A stretch of 64,000 bases of DNA from Sulfurimonas sp. (GTDB lineage Bacteria; Campylobacterota; Campylobacteria; Campylobacterales; Sulfurimonadaceae): positions 62,001 to 126,000 of the forward strand of contig NZ_CP093397.1 in the NCBI RefSeq assembly GCF_029027585.1. Direction: 5' to 3'. Shown here piece by piece: positions 18,344 through 28,398 of the stretch (positions are counted from its first letter, which is position 1; each line of letters begins with the position of its first letter). The translations under genes and the position numbers were made by a program. Below the pieces are notes generated by a model. It did no database searches, was not told the origin of the DNA, and saw nothing but the letters and a program-made list of their open reading frames with translations.

Positions 18344-19542
18344 TTGCTATTATTGGTGCTGGTCCTGCGGGTCTGATGGCGGCACAAGTCTTATCAGATG
18401 CAGGTTATGCACCGACAATATTTGACGCGATGCCTTCTGCCGCGCGTAAATTTTTAATAGCAGGACGAGGTGGTTTAAACCTAACACATTCTGAAAACTT
18501 TGAGCTCTTTTGCAGCCGTTATTTTGAAGCCCAAGTTTTTTTACAACCTGCGCTTGATAACTTTAGCCCAAATGACATGCGCTTGTGGGCGAAAAGTCTT
18601 GGGTTTGAAACCTTTGTTGGCTCCTCTGGTAAAGTCTATCCCTTGGATAAAAAAGCGGCACCCTTACTACGCACTTGGATACATAAACTCAAAGCAAACG
18701 GTACTAAGTTTAAAATGAAACATCGCTTAGTTGGTTGGTCTAAGGATATTTGGCAATTTGAAACACCTGATGGGATAAAAAATTATTCATTTGATGCAGT
18801 GATTTTGGCTTTAGGTGGTGCTTCTTTGCCACACTTAGGTTCAACAGGCGCTTGGACAAAGATACTGGGAGATAAAGGGCTAGAAATATCCCCGCTTAAA
18901 CCTGCGAATATGGGCTTTAATGTGAATTGGTCAGAGATATTTAAAGAGAAGTTTTCAGGCACTCCACTAAAAAATGTAGAACTTAGCTTCAGAGATATTA
19001 ACGGTAATCTTCAATCCAAACTCGGTGAGTTATTAGTAAGTCAAAATGGGGTTGAAGGCAGTTTAATTTATACCCATTCTAAATTTATAAGAGAGCAGTT
19101 AGAACAGAAATCTCCGTTTACAATTTATTTAGACCTCTTCCCCCATCGCACCCAAAGTCAGTTACATGAACAGCTAAGTGGAAAACAAGGTAAAAAGAGT
19201 TTGAGTTCCTTTTGGAAGCGCTTAGGATTGGATGGTGTAAAAGCTTCTTTATTAAGGGAGGTGTTAGCAAAGGAGTTGTTAACTGAGCCTGAGTTAGTGA
19301 CAAAGACGCTTAAAAAGTTTCCCTTAACATTAGAAACTTTTAGACCCCTTGAAGAGGCAATTAGTACAGCTGGAGGATTAGGATTTGAAAATTTAGACGA
19401 GCATCTGATGCTAAAAGATTTTCCTAAAGTATTTTGTGTTGGAGAGATGCTAGACTGGGAAGCACCAACTGGAGGCTATCTATTAACTGGTGTTATGGGT
19501 CAAGGTAAACAAGCAGCCCTTGGTCTTTTGAAATTATTGTAA
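18340..19542 (+). CDS. HI0933/YhiN-type FAD-dependent oxidoreductase
   Basis: A 400-residue flavoprotein that begins with the dinucleotide motif IGAGPAGLMAAQ and contains the family motif RKFLIAGRGGLNLTHSE. The C-terminal FAD segment includes GEMLDWEAPTGGYLL. The upstream in-frame extension to 18277 lies inside the pseudouridine synthase gene and is rejected in favour of the ATGA overlap. The substrate is unknown. Base composition is richer in GC than the flanks, as in the two upstream genes. Confidence 0.85.
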   Translation: MIAIIGAGPAGLMAAQVLSDAGYAPTIFDAMPSAARKFLIAGRGGLNLTHSENFELFCSRYFEAQVFLQPALDNFSPNDMRLWAKSLGFETFVGSSGKVYPLDKKAAPLLRTWIHKLKANGTKFKMKHRLVGWSKDIWQFETPDGIKNYSFDAVILALGGASLPHLGSTGAWTKILGDKGLEISPLKPANMGFNVNWSEIFKEKFSGTPLKNVELSFRDINGNLQSKLGELLVSQNGVEGSLIYTHSKFIREQLEQKSPFTIYLDLFPHRTQSQLHEQLSGKQGKKSLSSFWKRLGLDGVKASLLREVLAKELLTEPELVTKTLKKFPLTLETFRPLEEAISTAGGLGFENLDEHLMLKDFPKVFCVGEMLDWEAPTGGYLLTGVMGQGKQAALGLLKLL

Positions 19543-19582
19543 ACTACATGAAATACTGTGAGTAAATTTAAGGAATAAAACA

Positions 19583-20941
19583 ATGAAACAACTACTAATA
19601 TATCTTTTTTTAGTGAATATTCTATTTGCCTCTAATGAGCAAATGGATGATAAAATAATAAATTTATTAAATAAAGTCAAACATAATAAAGCCCATGTTA
19701 TGAAACAGATTGCTTTTAAATGGTCAGATTCATTATACAAGAGACAAGGTAATTCCGTCTTAGATATAGATACAAATGGAAATTTTAAAAACTACTTACC
19801 AAGTAAATTAAAAAACTCAGATGGTGGGCTTATTGGGAGTAGAGGTAAGTATTGGGTATATACAAGTATTAAAAAAACTTGTTTAGTTTGGAATGGTATT
19901 GTTGAGAAGAATGGTGTTAAACTTAATAAATATTATCCAGATATTTGCAAGAATCCAAAAACTCAAATGATAGGTGCTATTGTTTATGAAACTGCTATTG
20001 GAGAAAAAAAACTATCAAAAGGTTTTTGGTCTCTTTCAGCTTTTGAACTTAAAAGTAAAGATATTTTAAAACTTACTAATTTTCAAGGTACTAGAAAATG
20101 GTATATACAAAAAGAAAAGCCAAACCAACTTAAACAAGAAAAAGCATTTAGAGACGCAGTATATGAAAATGACATAGCAAAACTACAAAATATTTTAAAT
20201 CATAATATTACTATTAACATGAATGAGATGTTTTTACTAGCAGTGGAGGTATCAAACTTAAAAACTGTTAAATTTTTGTTAGATAATGGTTCTGATATAA
20301 ACTATAAAAACAATTATGGAAATGCTCTCTCAAGAGCATCTTCAAATGATGCAAACTTACAAACAATAAAATATATTTTAAAATCTGGATTTAACTTTGA
20401 TAAAGATTCACTAGGTGATAAATCACCCATATTTGGATCTGCACAAACTAGACAAATAAAATTAATAAATTTTTGGTTAGAAAATGCAATAGATATCAAC
20501 TTAGAAAAAAGCAATGGAAGAACACCTATTTTTGATGTTTGCCGAAATAGAAAAAACATATTTGCTCGAATCACTTACTATGACACTTTAAAACTATTGA
20601 AGTTTATGGTTTCTAAAGGAGCAAACCCTATTCATGTAGATAAAAGAGGAACAACAACTCTTCATCTTATCTCAGAAAAAGGTGAACTTGAACAAGTTAA
20701 ATATATTTCTAGTTTTTTTAAAGATATAAATATTCAAGACAACTTTCTTCAAACTCCGCTTCATCATGCCGCTAGAAATATTCAATATGACAATAAAAAA
20801 AGAATTTATTATGTAATAAAATATTTACTAAATAAAGGTGCAGACAAAAATATAAAAGACAAGATGAAAAGAACACCTTATGATATTGTAAATAAAATGC
20901 AGTTTCCAGATAAAAAAATACTTAATTTATTAAAACCATAA
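19583..20941 (+). CDS. Exported ankyrin-repeat protein
   Basis: The 452-residue product has a signal peptide (residues 1-16), an N-terminal domain of about 160 residues with conserved Cys in KKTCLVWNG and PDICKNPKT that I cannot assign, and about seven ankyrin repeats (roughly residues 185-450; for example LKTVKFLLDNGSDINYKNNYG). Ankyrin repeats mediate protein binding, and an exported version suggests a periplasmic or secreted scaffold. A good ribosome site (AAGGAATAAAACA) precedes the ATG. Confidence 0.8.
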   Translation: MKQLLIYLFLVNILFASNEQMDDKIINLLNKVKHNKAHVMKQIAFKWSDSLYKRQGNSVLDIDTNGNFKNYLPSKLKNSDGGLIGSRGKYWVYTSIKKTCLVWNGIVEKNGVKLNKYYPDICKNPKTQMIGAIVYETAIGEKKLSKGFWSLSAFELKSKDILKLTNFQGTRKWYIQKEKPNQLKQEKAFRDAVYENDIAKLQNILNHNITINMNEMFLLAVEVSNLKTVKFLLDNGSDINYKNNYGNALSRASSNDANLQTIKYILKSGFNFDKDSLGDKSPIFGSAQTRQIKLINFWLENAIDINLEKSNGRTPIFDVCRNRKNIFARITYYDTLKLLKFMVSKGANPIHVDKRGTTTLHLISEKGELEQVKYISSFFKDINIQDNFLQTPLHHAARNIQYDNKKRIYYVIKYLLNKGADKNIKDKMKRTPYDIVNKMQFPDKKILNLLKP

Positions 20942-20949
20942 GATATTGT

Positions 20950-20973
20950 CAAGTATATAACAGAATATACTTG
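20950..20973. terminator. Hairpin after the ankyrin gene, possible terminator
   Basis: A perfect 9-base stem (CAAGTATAT/ATATACTTG) around a 6-base loop starts 9 bases after the stop codon. The following bases are only moderately T-rich, so termination may be weak. Confidence 0.45.
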
Positions 20974-21120
20974 CCTTACATTTCTGTGGGAAGGATTTTA
21001 CACCCAACTTACTCCTATCCTAACCAATGGGAATATCCATAAAAAATAAATAAACTCACTATGCTATAATTACAAATAGAGAAACCTCAATAATTAATTA
21101 CAATCATAGGAAATCATCAA

Positions 21121-22521
21121 ATGTATATATATGATTCAGTACAAAAAACAAAACGAAAGTTTACGCCGATGAAAGAGGGAAAAGTTTCCCTTTATGTGTG
21201 TGGACCAACTGTATATGATGATGCTCACCTAGGTCATGCTAAGAGTGCTTTGGTTTTTGACCTTTTAACTCGTGTTTTAAAAGCTAATGGATTAGATGTT
21301 ACTTACGCTAGAAATATCACAGATATTGATGACAAAATTATCAAAAAGGCTGTTGAGCTTGGTAAAAATATCAAGGAGATTACAGACTTTTACACAGATG
21401 CCTTTCATAAAGAGATGCAAGCCATAGGAGTCGCTCGACCAGATATAGAACCTAAAGCTACACAAAGCCTAGATGCTATGTTTGAACTTATACAAAAACT
21501 CATAGATGCCAATCATGCTTATGCAACAGAAGAAGGTGATGTTTACTTTGATACTGTAAGTGATAGTGAGTATTTAAAACTATCTTGTAGAGTTCAAGAT
21601 GAAGATGACAAACAACAAAGAGTTCAAAGTTCAAAAAGTAAAAAAAATAGTGTAGATTTTGCTCTTTGGAAGAGTATAAAAGATGGAAGCATATCGTTTG
21701 ACTCTCCTTTTGGTAAAGGTCGTCCAGGGTGGCATCTAGAGTGTTCTGCGATGATAGAAAAACATCTAGCATCTAGTGATGCTCCTTTTGCAGTTGATAT
21801 TCATGGAGGTGGTGCTGATTTACTTTTCCCTCACCATGAAAACGAAGCTGCTCAGACTAGATGCGCAACAAACCATGAACTTGCTAACTACTGGATGCAT
21901 AATGGTTTTGTAAATATAAACGGCGAAAAAATGAGCAAATCTTTAGGAAATAGTTTCTTTTTAAAAGATGCCCTAAAAGAATATGATGGCGAGGTTTTAC
22001 GATTCTACCTTTTAAGCACTCATTATAGAAGTAATTTTAATTTCAATACTGATGATTTAGCAATAGCTAAAAAAAGACTAGACAAAATTTACAGACTAAA
22101 AAAACGCCTTTTTGGACTTGCTAACAATACAGACCAAACAACTTTTAAAAATGAACTTCTCAAAGCCTTGAGCGATGATATGAATGTTTCTTCTGCTTTA
22201 GCTCTTATTGAAGCGTTTGTTTCAAGCACAAACGAAGCTTTAGACACAGCAGGAAAGCATAAACTACTTAAAAAAGAAACTATTGCAAATCTATCTTTTG
22301 TTGAAGAGATTTTAGGTTTTGGTGTTAAAAATCCTTTTGAGTATTTTCAATTTGGCATAGATGAAAAAACTAAACAAAAGATAGATGAACTTATAACTTT
22401 AAGAAATGAAGCAAAAAAAGAAAAAAACTTTGAAGCATCTGACAAACTTCGTAATGAGATTTTAGCTTTTGGAGTTAGCATAATGGATACGGCTCAAGGT
22501 ACTTTTTGGGAAAAAGTATAA
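21121..22521 (+). CDS. cysS: Cysteinyl-tRNA synthetase
   Basis: A class I aminoacyl-tRNA synthetase of 466 residues. The HIGH-type motif is HLGHAKS, the KMSKS motif is KMSKSLGN, and the zinc ligands include Cys in YVCGPTVYD and LECSAM and the HHENEAAQ segment. It charges tRNA-Cys. A TATAAT at 21065-21070 is a candidate -10. The next gene follows after 8 bases. Confidence 0.95.
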   Translation: MYIYDSVQKTKRKFTPMKEGKVSLYVCGPTVYDDAHLGHAKSALVFDLLTRVLKANGLDVTYARNITDIDDKIIKKAVELGKNIKEITDFYTDAFHKEMQAIGVARPDIEPKATQSLDAMFELIQKLIDANHAYATEEGDVYFDTVSDSEYLKLSCRVQDEDDKQQRVQSSKSKKNSVDFALWKSIKDGSISFDSPFGKGRPGWHLECSAMIEKHLASSDAPFAVDIHGGGADLLFPHHENEAAQTRCATNHELANYWMHNGFVNINGEKMSKSLGNSFFLKDALKEYDGEVLRFYLLSTHYRSNFNFNTDDLAIAKKRLDKIYRLKKRLFGLANNTDQTTFKNELLKALSDDMNVSSALALIEAFVSSTNEALDTAGKHKLLKKETIANLSFVEEILGFGVKNPFEYFQFGIDEKTKQKIDELITLRNEAKKEKNFEASDKLRNEILAFGVSIMDTAQGTFWEKV

Positions 22522-22529
22522 ATATATAA

Positions 22530-23449
22530 ATGGAATTCTCTGATATCCAAAACCACTTAGAAGAAAACTCGAAAGATTTATCTTCTGAGTTTAAAAGACT
22601 CTTTCATGGTCGTGGTGGACTCTATGAAGGCTTTAAGCATCTATGCATAGACTCCATTGACACCGTTTTAAGCGTAGCACTTTATGATGAAGAAAAAGAT
22701 GAAGCTAAACTTATAGAGATGCTTGAAGAGTTTGTAAAAAATTCAAGACACAAAAGTATAGTTTTACAACGCAGATATTTAAAAGGCTCTCCATCTGAAG
22801 TTTTAGCTGGAGAGTTACCACAAGATTTATTTGTTATGGAAAATGGCATAAAAATAAAACTAACCTTCTTACAAATCGTAATAATGGATATTTTGCTGAT
22901 ATGAAAAATGGACGAGAGTTTGTAAGAGAAAATTCTAAAGATAAAAGCGTTTTAAATCTTTTTTCCTACACTTGTGCTTTTAGTCTGTCTGCAATTAAAG
23001 GCGGAGCAAAAAAAATATCAAACATCGATATGAATAAAAGTGCTTTAAGTACAGGACGCTCAAATCACCATCTAAACAACATAGATACTAAAAATGTTAG
23101 TTTTCACCCTTACAACATCTTAAAATCATTCTCACGCATTAAAAAGAAAGGTCCTTATGATTTAATCATCATAGACCCTCCAAGTTTTCAAAAAGGAAGT
23201 TTTGAGGCAACTAAAGACTATAAAAAACTCATCATAAAACTACCACAAATTGCATCCCAAGAATGTCTGCTACTAACTTGTTTAAACTCACCAGACTTAG
23301 ATGAAGAGTTTATAAAGGTTCTTATAAAAGAATGGGCTCCAAATTTTAAGTTTGTAAAAAGACTCAAAAATGTAAAAGAGTTTGAATCTTTAAATGAAGA
23401 TAGAAGCCTAAAAAATCTGGTATTTAAAAGAGAATTAAGTAGTTTATAA
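22530..23449 (+). CDS. Class I SAM-dependent methyltransferase (RlmI/RlmK-like), frameshifted
   Basis: Two overlapping frames (22530-22904 and 22901-23449) are one gene. The first ends shortly after the ENGIKIKL strand; the other frame supplies NLLTNRNNGYFADMKNGRE, the next conserved segment of rRNA methyltransferases of this type, then the SAM motif VLNLFSYTCAFS and the catalytic IIIDPPSFQKG. One missing base near 22846-22861 explains the break, and the restored protein has about 306 residues. The DPPSF motif suggests base methylation of rRNA. No independent ribosome site precedes the second half. Confidence 0.8.
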
Positions 23450-23506
23450 ATCACAGACTAATGTTTTAATTTGTTTTTTTTCACAAATAAGAGTACAATA
23501 TAACTT

Positions 23507-25948
23507 ATGCAAAAAATCGTTTTTATTATCTTTTTTTTAATTATCTCTATTCTTGCTTTACAAGCAGTATCTCTTACGCAAAAAGAAAAAGCTTTTTTAA
23601 AAAAAAACCCTACAATTATATTAGGTACTGACAGTAGTTGGGAACCTTTTGTCATGAAAGACTTTAATGGAAGAATCATTGGTTATAACGATGATATTTT
23701 AAGTATAATCAATAAAATAACAGGTGCAAATTTTGCTCAAGTTCTAGGTAACTGGTCGCAAATACAAGAAAAAGCTAAATCTAAAGAAATAGATGGTCTT
23801 AGTGTAACAGCTATATTTAAAGAACAGAAGAAATGGTTTAATTTTTCAGATATTTATATTTCTTCGAAAAAAATAGTAATGACTAAACGCGGAAACCCAA
23901 AAAATATAAAATCTGATAAAGATTTAGATGGAAAAACTATTGCTATCCTTAAAGGCAATATATCAGATGAAAATATTGTAAAAAAATTTAAAAACTCTAA
24001 AATAATTTATGCAGACACAACAAAGCAGATGCTAACTGAAATAATATATGGCGAAGCAGATGTGATTTTTGGACATATATCAATAACTTATCTACTTAGT
24101 AAAATGGGACTTCCTTACCTAGACTTTGCTTATCCACTTGAACATAAATTAGACTTGGTCTTTAGTATAAGAAAAGACTGGCCAGAAGCCTTAAGTATTT
24201 TAAACAAAGGATTAGCAACAATCTCTAACCATGAAAGAATAAGACTAAAGCAAAAATGGTTTTTTGCAACTGCAAACACAAAACTAAAAGAACTAACTCT
24301 AAAAGAGAAAAAATATCTAAAAAATAAAAAACAAATTACTATGTGTATTGATCCCATGTGGATGCCATTTGAAAGTGTAGAGAATGGTAAACATATTGGT
24401 ATATCTGCTTCTTACTTTAAAATATTTAAAAAAGAAATAGGAATACCCATAAAATTGATTGCTACACATAGTTGGACACAGTCACTAGAATTTGCAAAAA
24501 AAAGAAAGTGCGACATCTTATCTTTACTAATGCCAACAAAAAAAAATAGTGAATATTTAAATTTTTCTAAAAAATATTTAGAAGCACCCATAGGACTTGC
24601 AACAAATAAAAATATATCATTTATAGATAATTTTAATGGCTTGAAGGGCATGAAAATCGGTATTGTGAAAGATTACGGCATTGCCCAAATCATAAAAATA
24701 AAGTATCCAGATATAAATATAATAGAAATACAAAATATCACAGATGGTCTTCAACAAGTAGAGAGAGGAGAAATTTTTGGATGTATAGACACCATACCAG
24801 TTATTTCAAATGAACTTCAATCAAACTACTCAAATAATCTCAAAATTAGTGGTAAACTCAATACTACTATAAAGTTAGGAGTCGGTGTTAGAAATGATGA
24901 TTTGATTCTTTTAAGTATATTTAATAAAATCATAGAAAACTTAACACCTAAAATAGAGCAAGATATTCTAAGCAAGCATATTCCAATAAAATATGAGCAA
25001 GAATTTGACTACTCTCTTTTTATTAAATTTTTTGCTATTTTAACGCTTATATCTATATTTTTATTGTACAGATATATAACATTACAAACTTATAATAAAA
25101 AAATAGCTAGACAATTAAAAATTATAAATAAAAATGTTCTAATTTCATCAAGTAATGAAAAAGGTATTATTACTGATATCAGTGAAGCACTCTCAAAATT
25201 ATCAGGATACAAAAAAGAAGAGTTGATAGGTAAACATCATGATATTTTAAGGCATAAAGATACATCTAGCATAACATTTAAAGATATGCTAAATACACTT
25301 TTAAAGAAAAAAATATGGCAAGGAGAAATAAAAAACTTAAAAAAAGATGGAAGTTCTTACTGGGTAGCTGTAACAATAACCCCTATTCTAGATAAAAGTT
25401 TCAATATCAAATCTTACCATGCAATAAGTCATAATATAACAGATAAAAAAGAACTTGAAAGGCTATCTATTACAGATGCTTTAACAAAGATTCCAAACAG
25501 ACTTCATCTAGACAATAGTTATGAGAAAGAACTTAAGCGAGTTACTAGACATAAATATGACCTCTCTATTATCATAATAGATATAGACTTTTTCAAGAAA
25601 ATCAACGACACTTACGGACATAAAATTGGCGATAATATTTTAGTAGAGTTTGCAACTATTTTAAAACAAAACATAAGAAGTAGCGATACTCTTGGGAGAT
25701 GGGGTGGAGAAGAATTTTTAATAATCTGTCCTGAAACAAACCTAGAAAAAGCAACAATATTAGCACAAAAGATACGCGAAAAAATTCAAAACTTTAATTT
25801 TAGTGATATTAATAAGTTGACTTGTAGTGCAGGGGTTTCTAGTTATAGCGAGAACGATAAACAAGAAGAAACCTTCATAAGAGCAGATAAAGCTCTTTAT
25901 GAAGCTAAAAATAGTGGAAGGAACAAAGTTGTATCTCTGTGTGTATAA
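23507..25948 (+). CDS. Diguanylate cyclase with two periplasmic solute-binding domains and a PAS domain
   Basis: An 813-residue transmembrane sensor. After a signal/anchor segment come two family-3 solute-binding domains (about 25-260 and 265-495), a membrane helix (about 503-525), a PAS domain (about 540-655) and a C-terminal GGDEF domain. The active site is GGEEF at about 733, and an intact I-site RSSD lies five residues before it, so feedback inhibition by c-di-GMP is expected. It should make c-di-GMP in response to one or two periplasmic ligands, probably amino acids or similar small molecules. It stands alone between a convergent and a co-directional gene. Confidence 0.9.
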   Translation: MQKIVFIIFFLIISILALQAVSLTQKEKAFLKKNPTIILGTDSSWEPFVMKDFNGRIIGYNDDILSIINKITGANFAQVLGNWSQIQEKAKSKEIDGLSVTAIFKEQKKWFNFSDIYISSKKIVMTKRGNPKNIKSDKDLDGKTIAILKGNISDENIVKKFKNSKIIYADTTKQMLTEIIYGEADVIFGHISITYLLSKMGLPYLDFAYPLEHKLDLVFSIRKDWPEALSILNKGLATISNHERIRLKQKWFFATANTKLKELTLKEKKYLKNKKQITMCIDPMWMPFESVENGKHIGISASYFKIFKKEIGIPIKLIATHSWTQSLEFAKKRKCDILSLLMPTKKNSEYLNFSKKYLEAPIGLATNKNISFIDNFNGLKGMKIGIVKDYGIAQIIKIKYPDINIIEIQNITDGLQQVERGEIFGCIDTIPVISNELQSNYSNNLKISGKLNTTIKLGVGVRNDDLILLSIFNKIIENLTPKIEQDILSKHIPIKYEQEFDYSLFIKFFAILTLISIFLLYRYITLQTYNKKIARQLKIINKNVLISSSNEKGIITDISEALSKLSGYKKEELIGKHHDILRHKDTSSITFKDMLNTLLKKKIWQGEIKNLKKDGSSYWVAVTITPILDKSFNIKSYHAISHNITDKKELERLSITDALTKIPNRLHLDNSYEKELKRVTRHKYDLSIIIIDIDFFKKINDTYGHKIGDNILVEFATILKQNIRSSDTLGRWGGEEFLIICPETNLEKATILAQKIREKIQNFNFSDINKLTCSAGVSSYSENDKQEETFIRADKALYEAKNSGRNKVVSLCV

Positions 25949-25951
25949 GAT

Positions 25952-26482
25952 TTAGTTTTTATGTATAGGAAATTTTTTCATTAGTTTTAATATTAATTTA
26001 TTGATTTTTTCTTCTTTTTCTTTTGGAGATTTTATCCCTTTTATCTCCATAGTTCCAACAACTCGCCAAACTATTTTTTCATTTTTTGGGTTTAGAGCAT
26101 CTATGATAAGTGTTCCCTCTACATAGTTATAACTTGTTGTTGTAGTTGTCATTCCTCCACCAAATCTATATCTTCCAAAACCCATAGTATTATAATCAGT
26201 TTGAAGTTCCATTTTATCTTTTACAGATGTATGAAAAACGAAAATTAAATCAGCTTCATTTTGAGAAACTTTTTTATAATTCTTTGATTTTAAATCAGCT
26301 ATAAGAGAGTTGATAATTCTATCATTTGTTAAAGTATCATCTCCTGCTTTATCTTTATGCTTTATAACAAAGCTATTTTTATCTTTAAAAGCAAAAGACT
26401 CATCATAATCAACATTTATTTTTAAGGTAGAACACCCAACAAGTAGAAACAATCCAATAAATAACACTGTAATTTTTTTCAT
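25952..26482 (-). CDS. DUF4136 lipoprotein
   Basis: A 176-residue lipoprotein with lipobox LVGC (Cys at about 17). The mature part fits the DUF4136 family, including the glycine-rich GRYRFGGG loop and the EGTLIIDALNPKNEKIVWR strand. Family members are envelope proteins of unknown function. Its gene is 9 bases downstream of the DUF4197 gene, so the pair forms an operon that converges on the diguanylate cyclase gene. Confidence 0.85.
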   Translation of the reverse strand: MKKITVLFIGLFLLVGCSTLKINVDYDESFAFKDKNSFVIKHKDKAGDDTLTNDRIINSLIADLKSKNYKKVSQNEADLIFVFHTSVKDKMELQTDYNTMGFGRYRFGGGMTTTTTSYNYVEGTLIIDALNPKNEKIVWRVVGTMEIKGIKSPKEKEEKINKLILKLMKKFPIHKN

Positions 26483-26491
26483 TATTTTTTC

Positions 26492-27262
26492 CTAAATTCC
26501 AAATACTTTTTTCAAAAGTGATGTTGTTTGAGCAAGAGGGTCTTTTCTTATCTCTGCCTCTTTTTGAGCTATCATTATAAACAACCCTTCTATCGCTTTT
26601 GAAGTTACATACTCATCTAAATTTTCTTCACTCTCTTTTGGTAAGAATGAACTTATCCCATATTCTACTGCCCTGCTCTTTATATCTGACTTATAAAAAC
26701 TATTTGCCTTCTTATAATAAGCCGTTACATTATTTGCTTCCATAGTTTTTTTGACAATAGGAAGTATTAACTTTGTCAAAGAGTTAGTTGTGTATATTTT
26801 AAAATACTCAGTTGCTCCATCTTCATTGCCAGATAAGATTTTTCTTGCATCATCAATTGTCATTTGTTGTATAGCATGTAAAAATATATCTATTGTTTTA
26901 GGAGCGGCATCTGTTGCCGCACTATTCATAGACTCTATAAAATCATCCACATACTTATCTCCACCAAAACCACGAATGATATCTTCTGCTTTTTTTATGC
27001 TTTTTGGAAGTGGTATTTTCACAGATGCATTACTAAGATAGCCATCTTTCTTACCAAGCTCTTTTACGGCATACTTTGCGCCTATGCTAAGAGCTTCTTT
27101 AAGTCCACTAGAGATAGTATCACGACTTAGTGTACTCTTTGAAGAAAAAGATGGAGTTGGTTCTGAAACACTCTTAACGACATCACTCATAAAACTTCCA
27201 AAATCAAAACTAAAAAGTACACTTGAGGAAAAAATCAAAACTATTATAAAATTATTTCTCAT
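26492..27262 (-). CDS. DUF4197 exported protein
   Basis: A 256-residue helical protein with a signal peptide (about 1-18). The segments GLKEALSIGAKYAVKEL and the C-terminal MIAQKEAEIRKDP are typical of DUF4197, an envelope family of unknown role. It is co-transcribed with the DUF4136 lipoprotein and diverges from pyrD. Confidence 0.85.
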   Translation of the reverse strand: MRNNFIIVLIFSSSVLFSFDFGSFMSDVVKSVSEPTPSFSSKSTLSRDTISSGLKEALSIGAKYAVKELGKKDGYLSNASVKIPLPKSIKKAEDIIRGFGGDKYVDDFIESMNSAATDAAPKTIDIFLHAIQQMTIDDARKILSGNEDGATEYFKIYTTNSLTKLILPIVKKTMEANNVTAYYKKANSFYKSDIKSRAVEYGISSFLPKESEENLDEYVTSKAIEGLFIMIAQKEAEIRKDPLAQTTSLLKKVFGI

Positions 27263-27337
27263 ATAAAATTCCTCTTATCAAATCATTGGTTTAATTCTAG
27301 TATAATCTCGAAAAAAATAAAAGGTATATTTAGTATT

Positions 27338-28398
27338 ATGATAAATTATGAAGCAATAAAACCTTGGCTTTTTAAATTAGACCCTGAAGAAGCCACCATT
27401 TAGCGGAATGTGTACTAAGACTTACAAATCTTTGTGAAATCCCATTTAAACCATTTTTAAAATCTCATTTTGTGGATAACAGTGTCTTAACTCAAGAACT
27501 TTTTGGTCGTACATTTTCTAATCCTGTCGGACTTGGAGCTGGATTTGATAAAAATGCAACTATGATAAAGGGTATAAGAACCTTAGGTTTTGGTTTTACA
27601 GAAATCGGTACAGTAACACCAAAGCCCCAAGAAGGAAACCCAAAACCAAGAATGTTCCGTCATATTGAGGAAGAATCTATCCAAAATGCGATGGGTTTTA
27701 ACAACAATGGTGCGGCTAAAGTTGTAAATATGTTAAAACAAAGATTTCCTTATGTTACTCCTATTGGTGTAAATATTGGAAAGAACAAAACAACTCCTGA
27801 TGATCAAGCTATAAATGATTATATCTCACTTATAGATACTTTTAACGGTTGGGGAGATTACTTTGTTATAAACATCTCATCTCCAAATACCCCTGGTTTA
27901 AGAGATTTACAAAATGAAGAGTTTATATCAGAACTATTTACACAAGCTAAAAAACTTACACAGATGCCAATCCTTTTAAAAATCGCTCCTGATATGGAAA
28001 TAGAAGATGCTGTAGCACTTACTAAAATGGCGGTTGAAAAAGGTGCAGATGGAATCATTGCGACAAATACAACCGTAGATTACTCACTAGTAAAAGAGCC
28101 AAAAGAGATTGGCGGTATAAGTGGTGCTGTTTTAAAAGAAAAAAGTTTTAAAATTTTTGAAGCAATCGCAAAAGAACTTTATGGAAAAACTGTGCTTATT
28201 TCAGTTGGTGGAATTGACTCAGCAGAAGAAGCATACAAACGCATAAAGGCAGGTGCATCTCTTATTCAAATCCTTAGCGGACTTGTATTTCATGGTCCAA
28301 ATATGATTATGAATATAAATAATGAGTTAACAAAACTTATAAAAGCAGATGGCTATAAAAACATAACTGAAGCCATAGGGGCAGATAGAAAAGCATGA
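27338..28398 (+). CDS. pyrD: Class 2 dihydroorotate dehydrogenase, frameshifted near the N-terminus
   Basis: The membrane-associated, quinone-linked enzyme of pyrimidine synthesis. The natural start is the ATG at 27338 (MINYEAIKPWLFKLDPEEA). That frame stops at 27401, but the next frame continues with HHLAECVLRLTNLCEIPF, the expected N-terminal helix, and runs into the catalytic domain. One base is missing near 27391-27396. The corrected length is about 353 residues. The FMN site segments GLGAGFDKNA and INISSPNTPGL (base Ser) are intact. The stop overlaps the next gene as ATGA. Confidence 0.9.

Noticed and set aside
22901-23449. Independent short methyltransferase gene
   Set aside because: It has no ribosome site and lacks the N-terminal half, which is supplied by the preceding frame; treated as one frameshifted gene.
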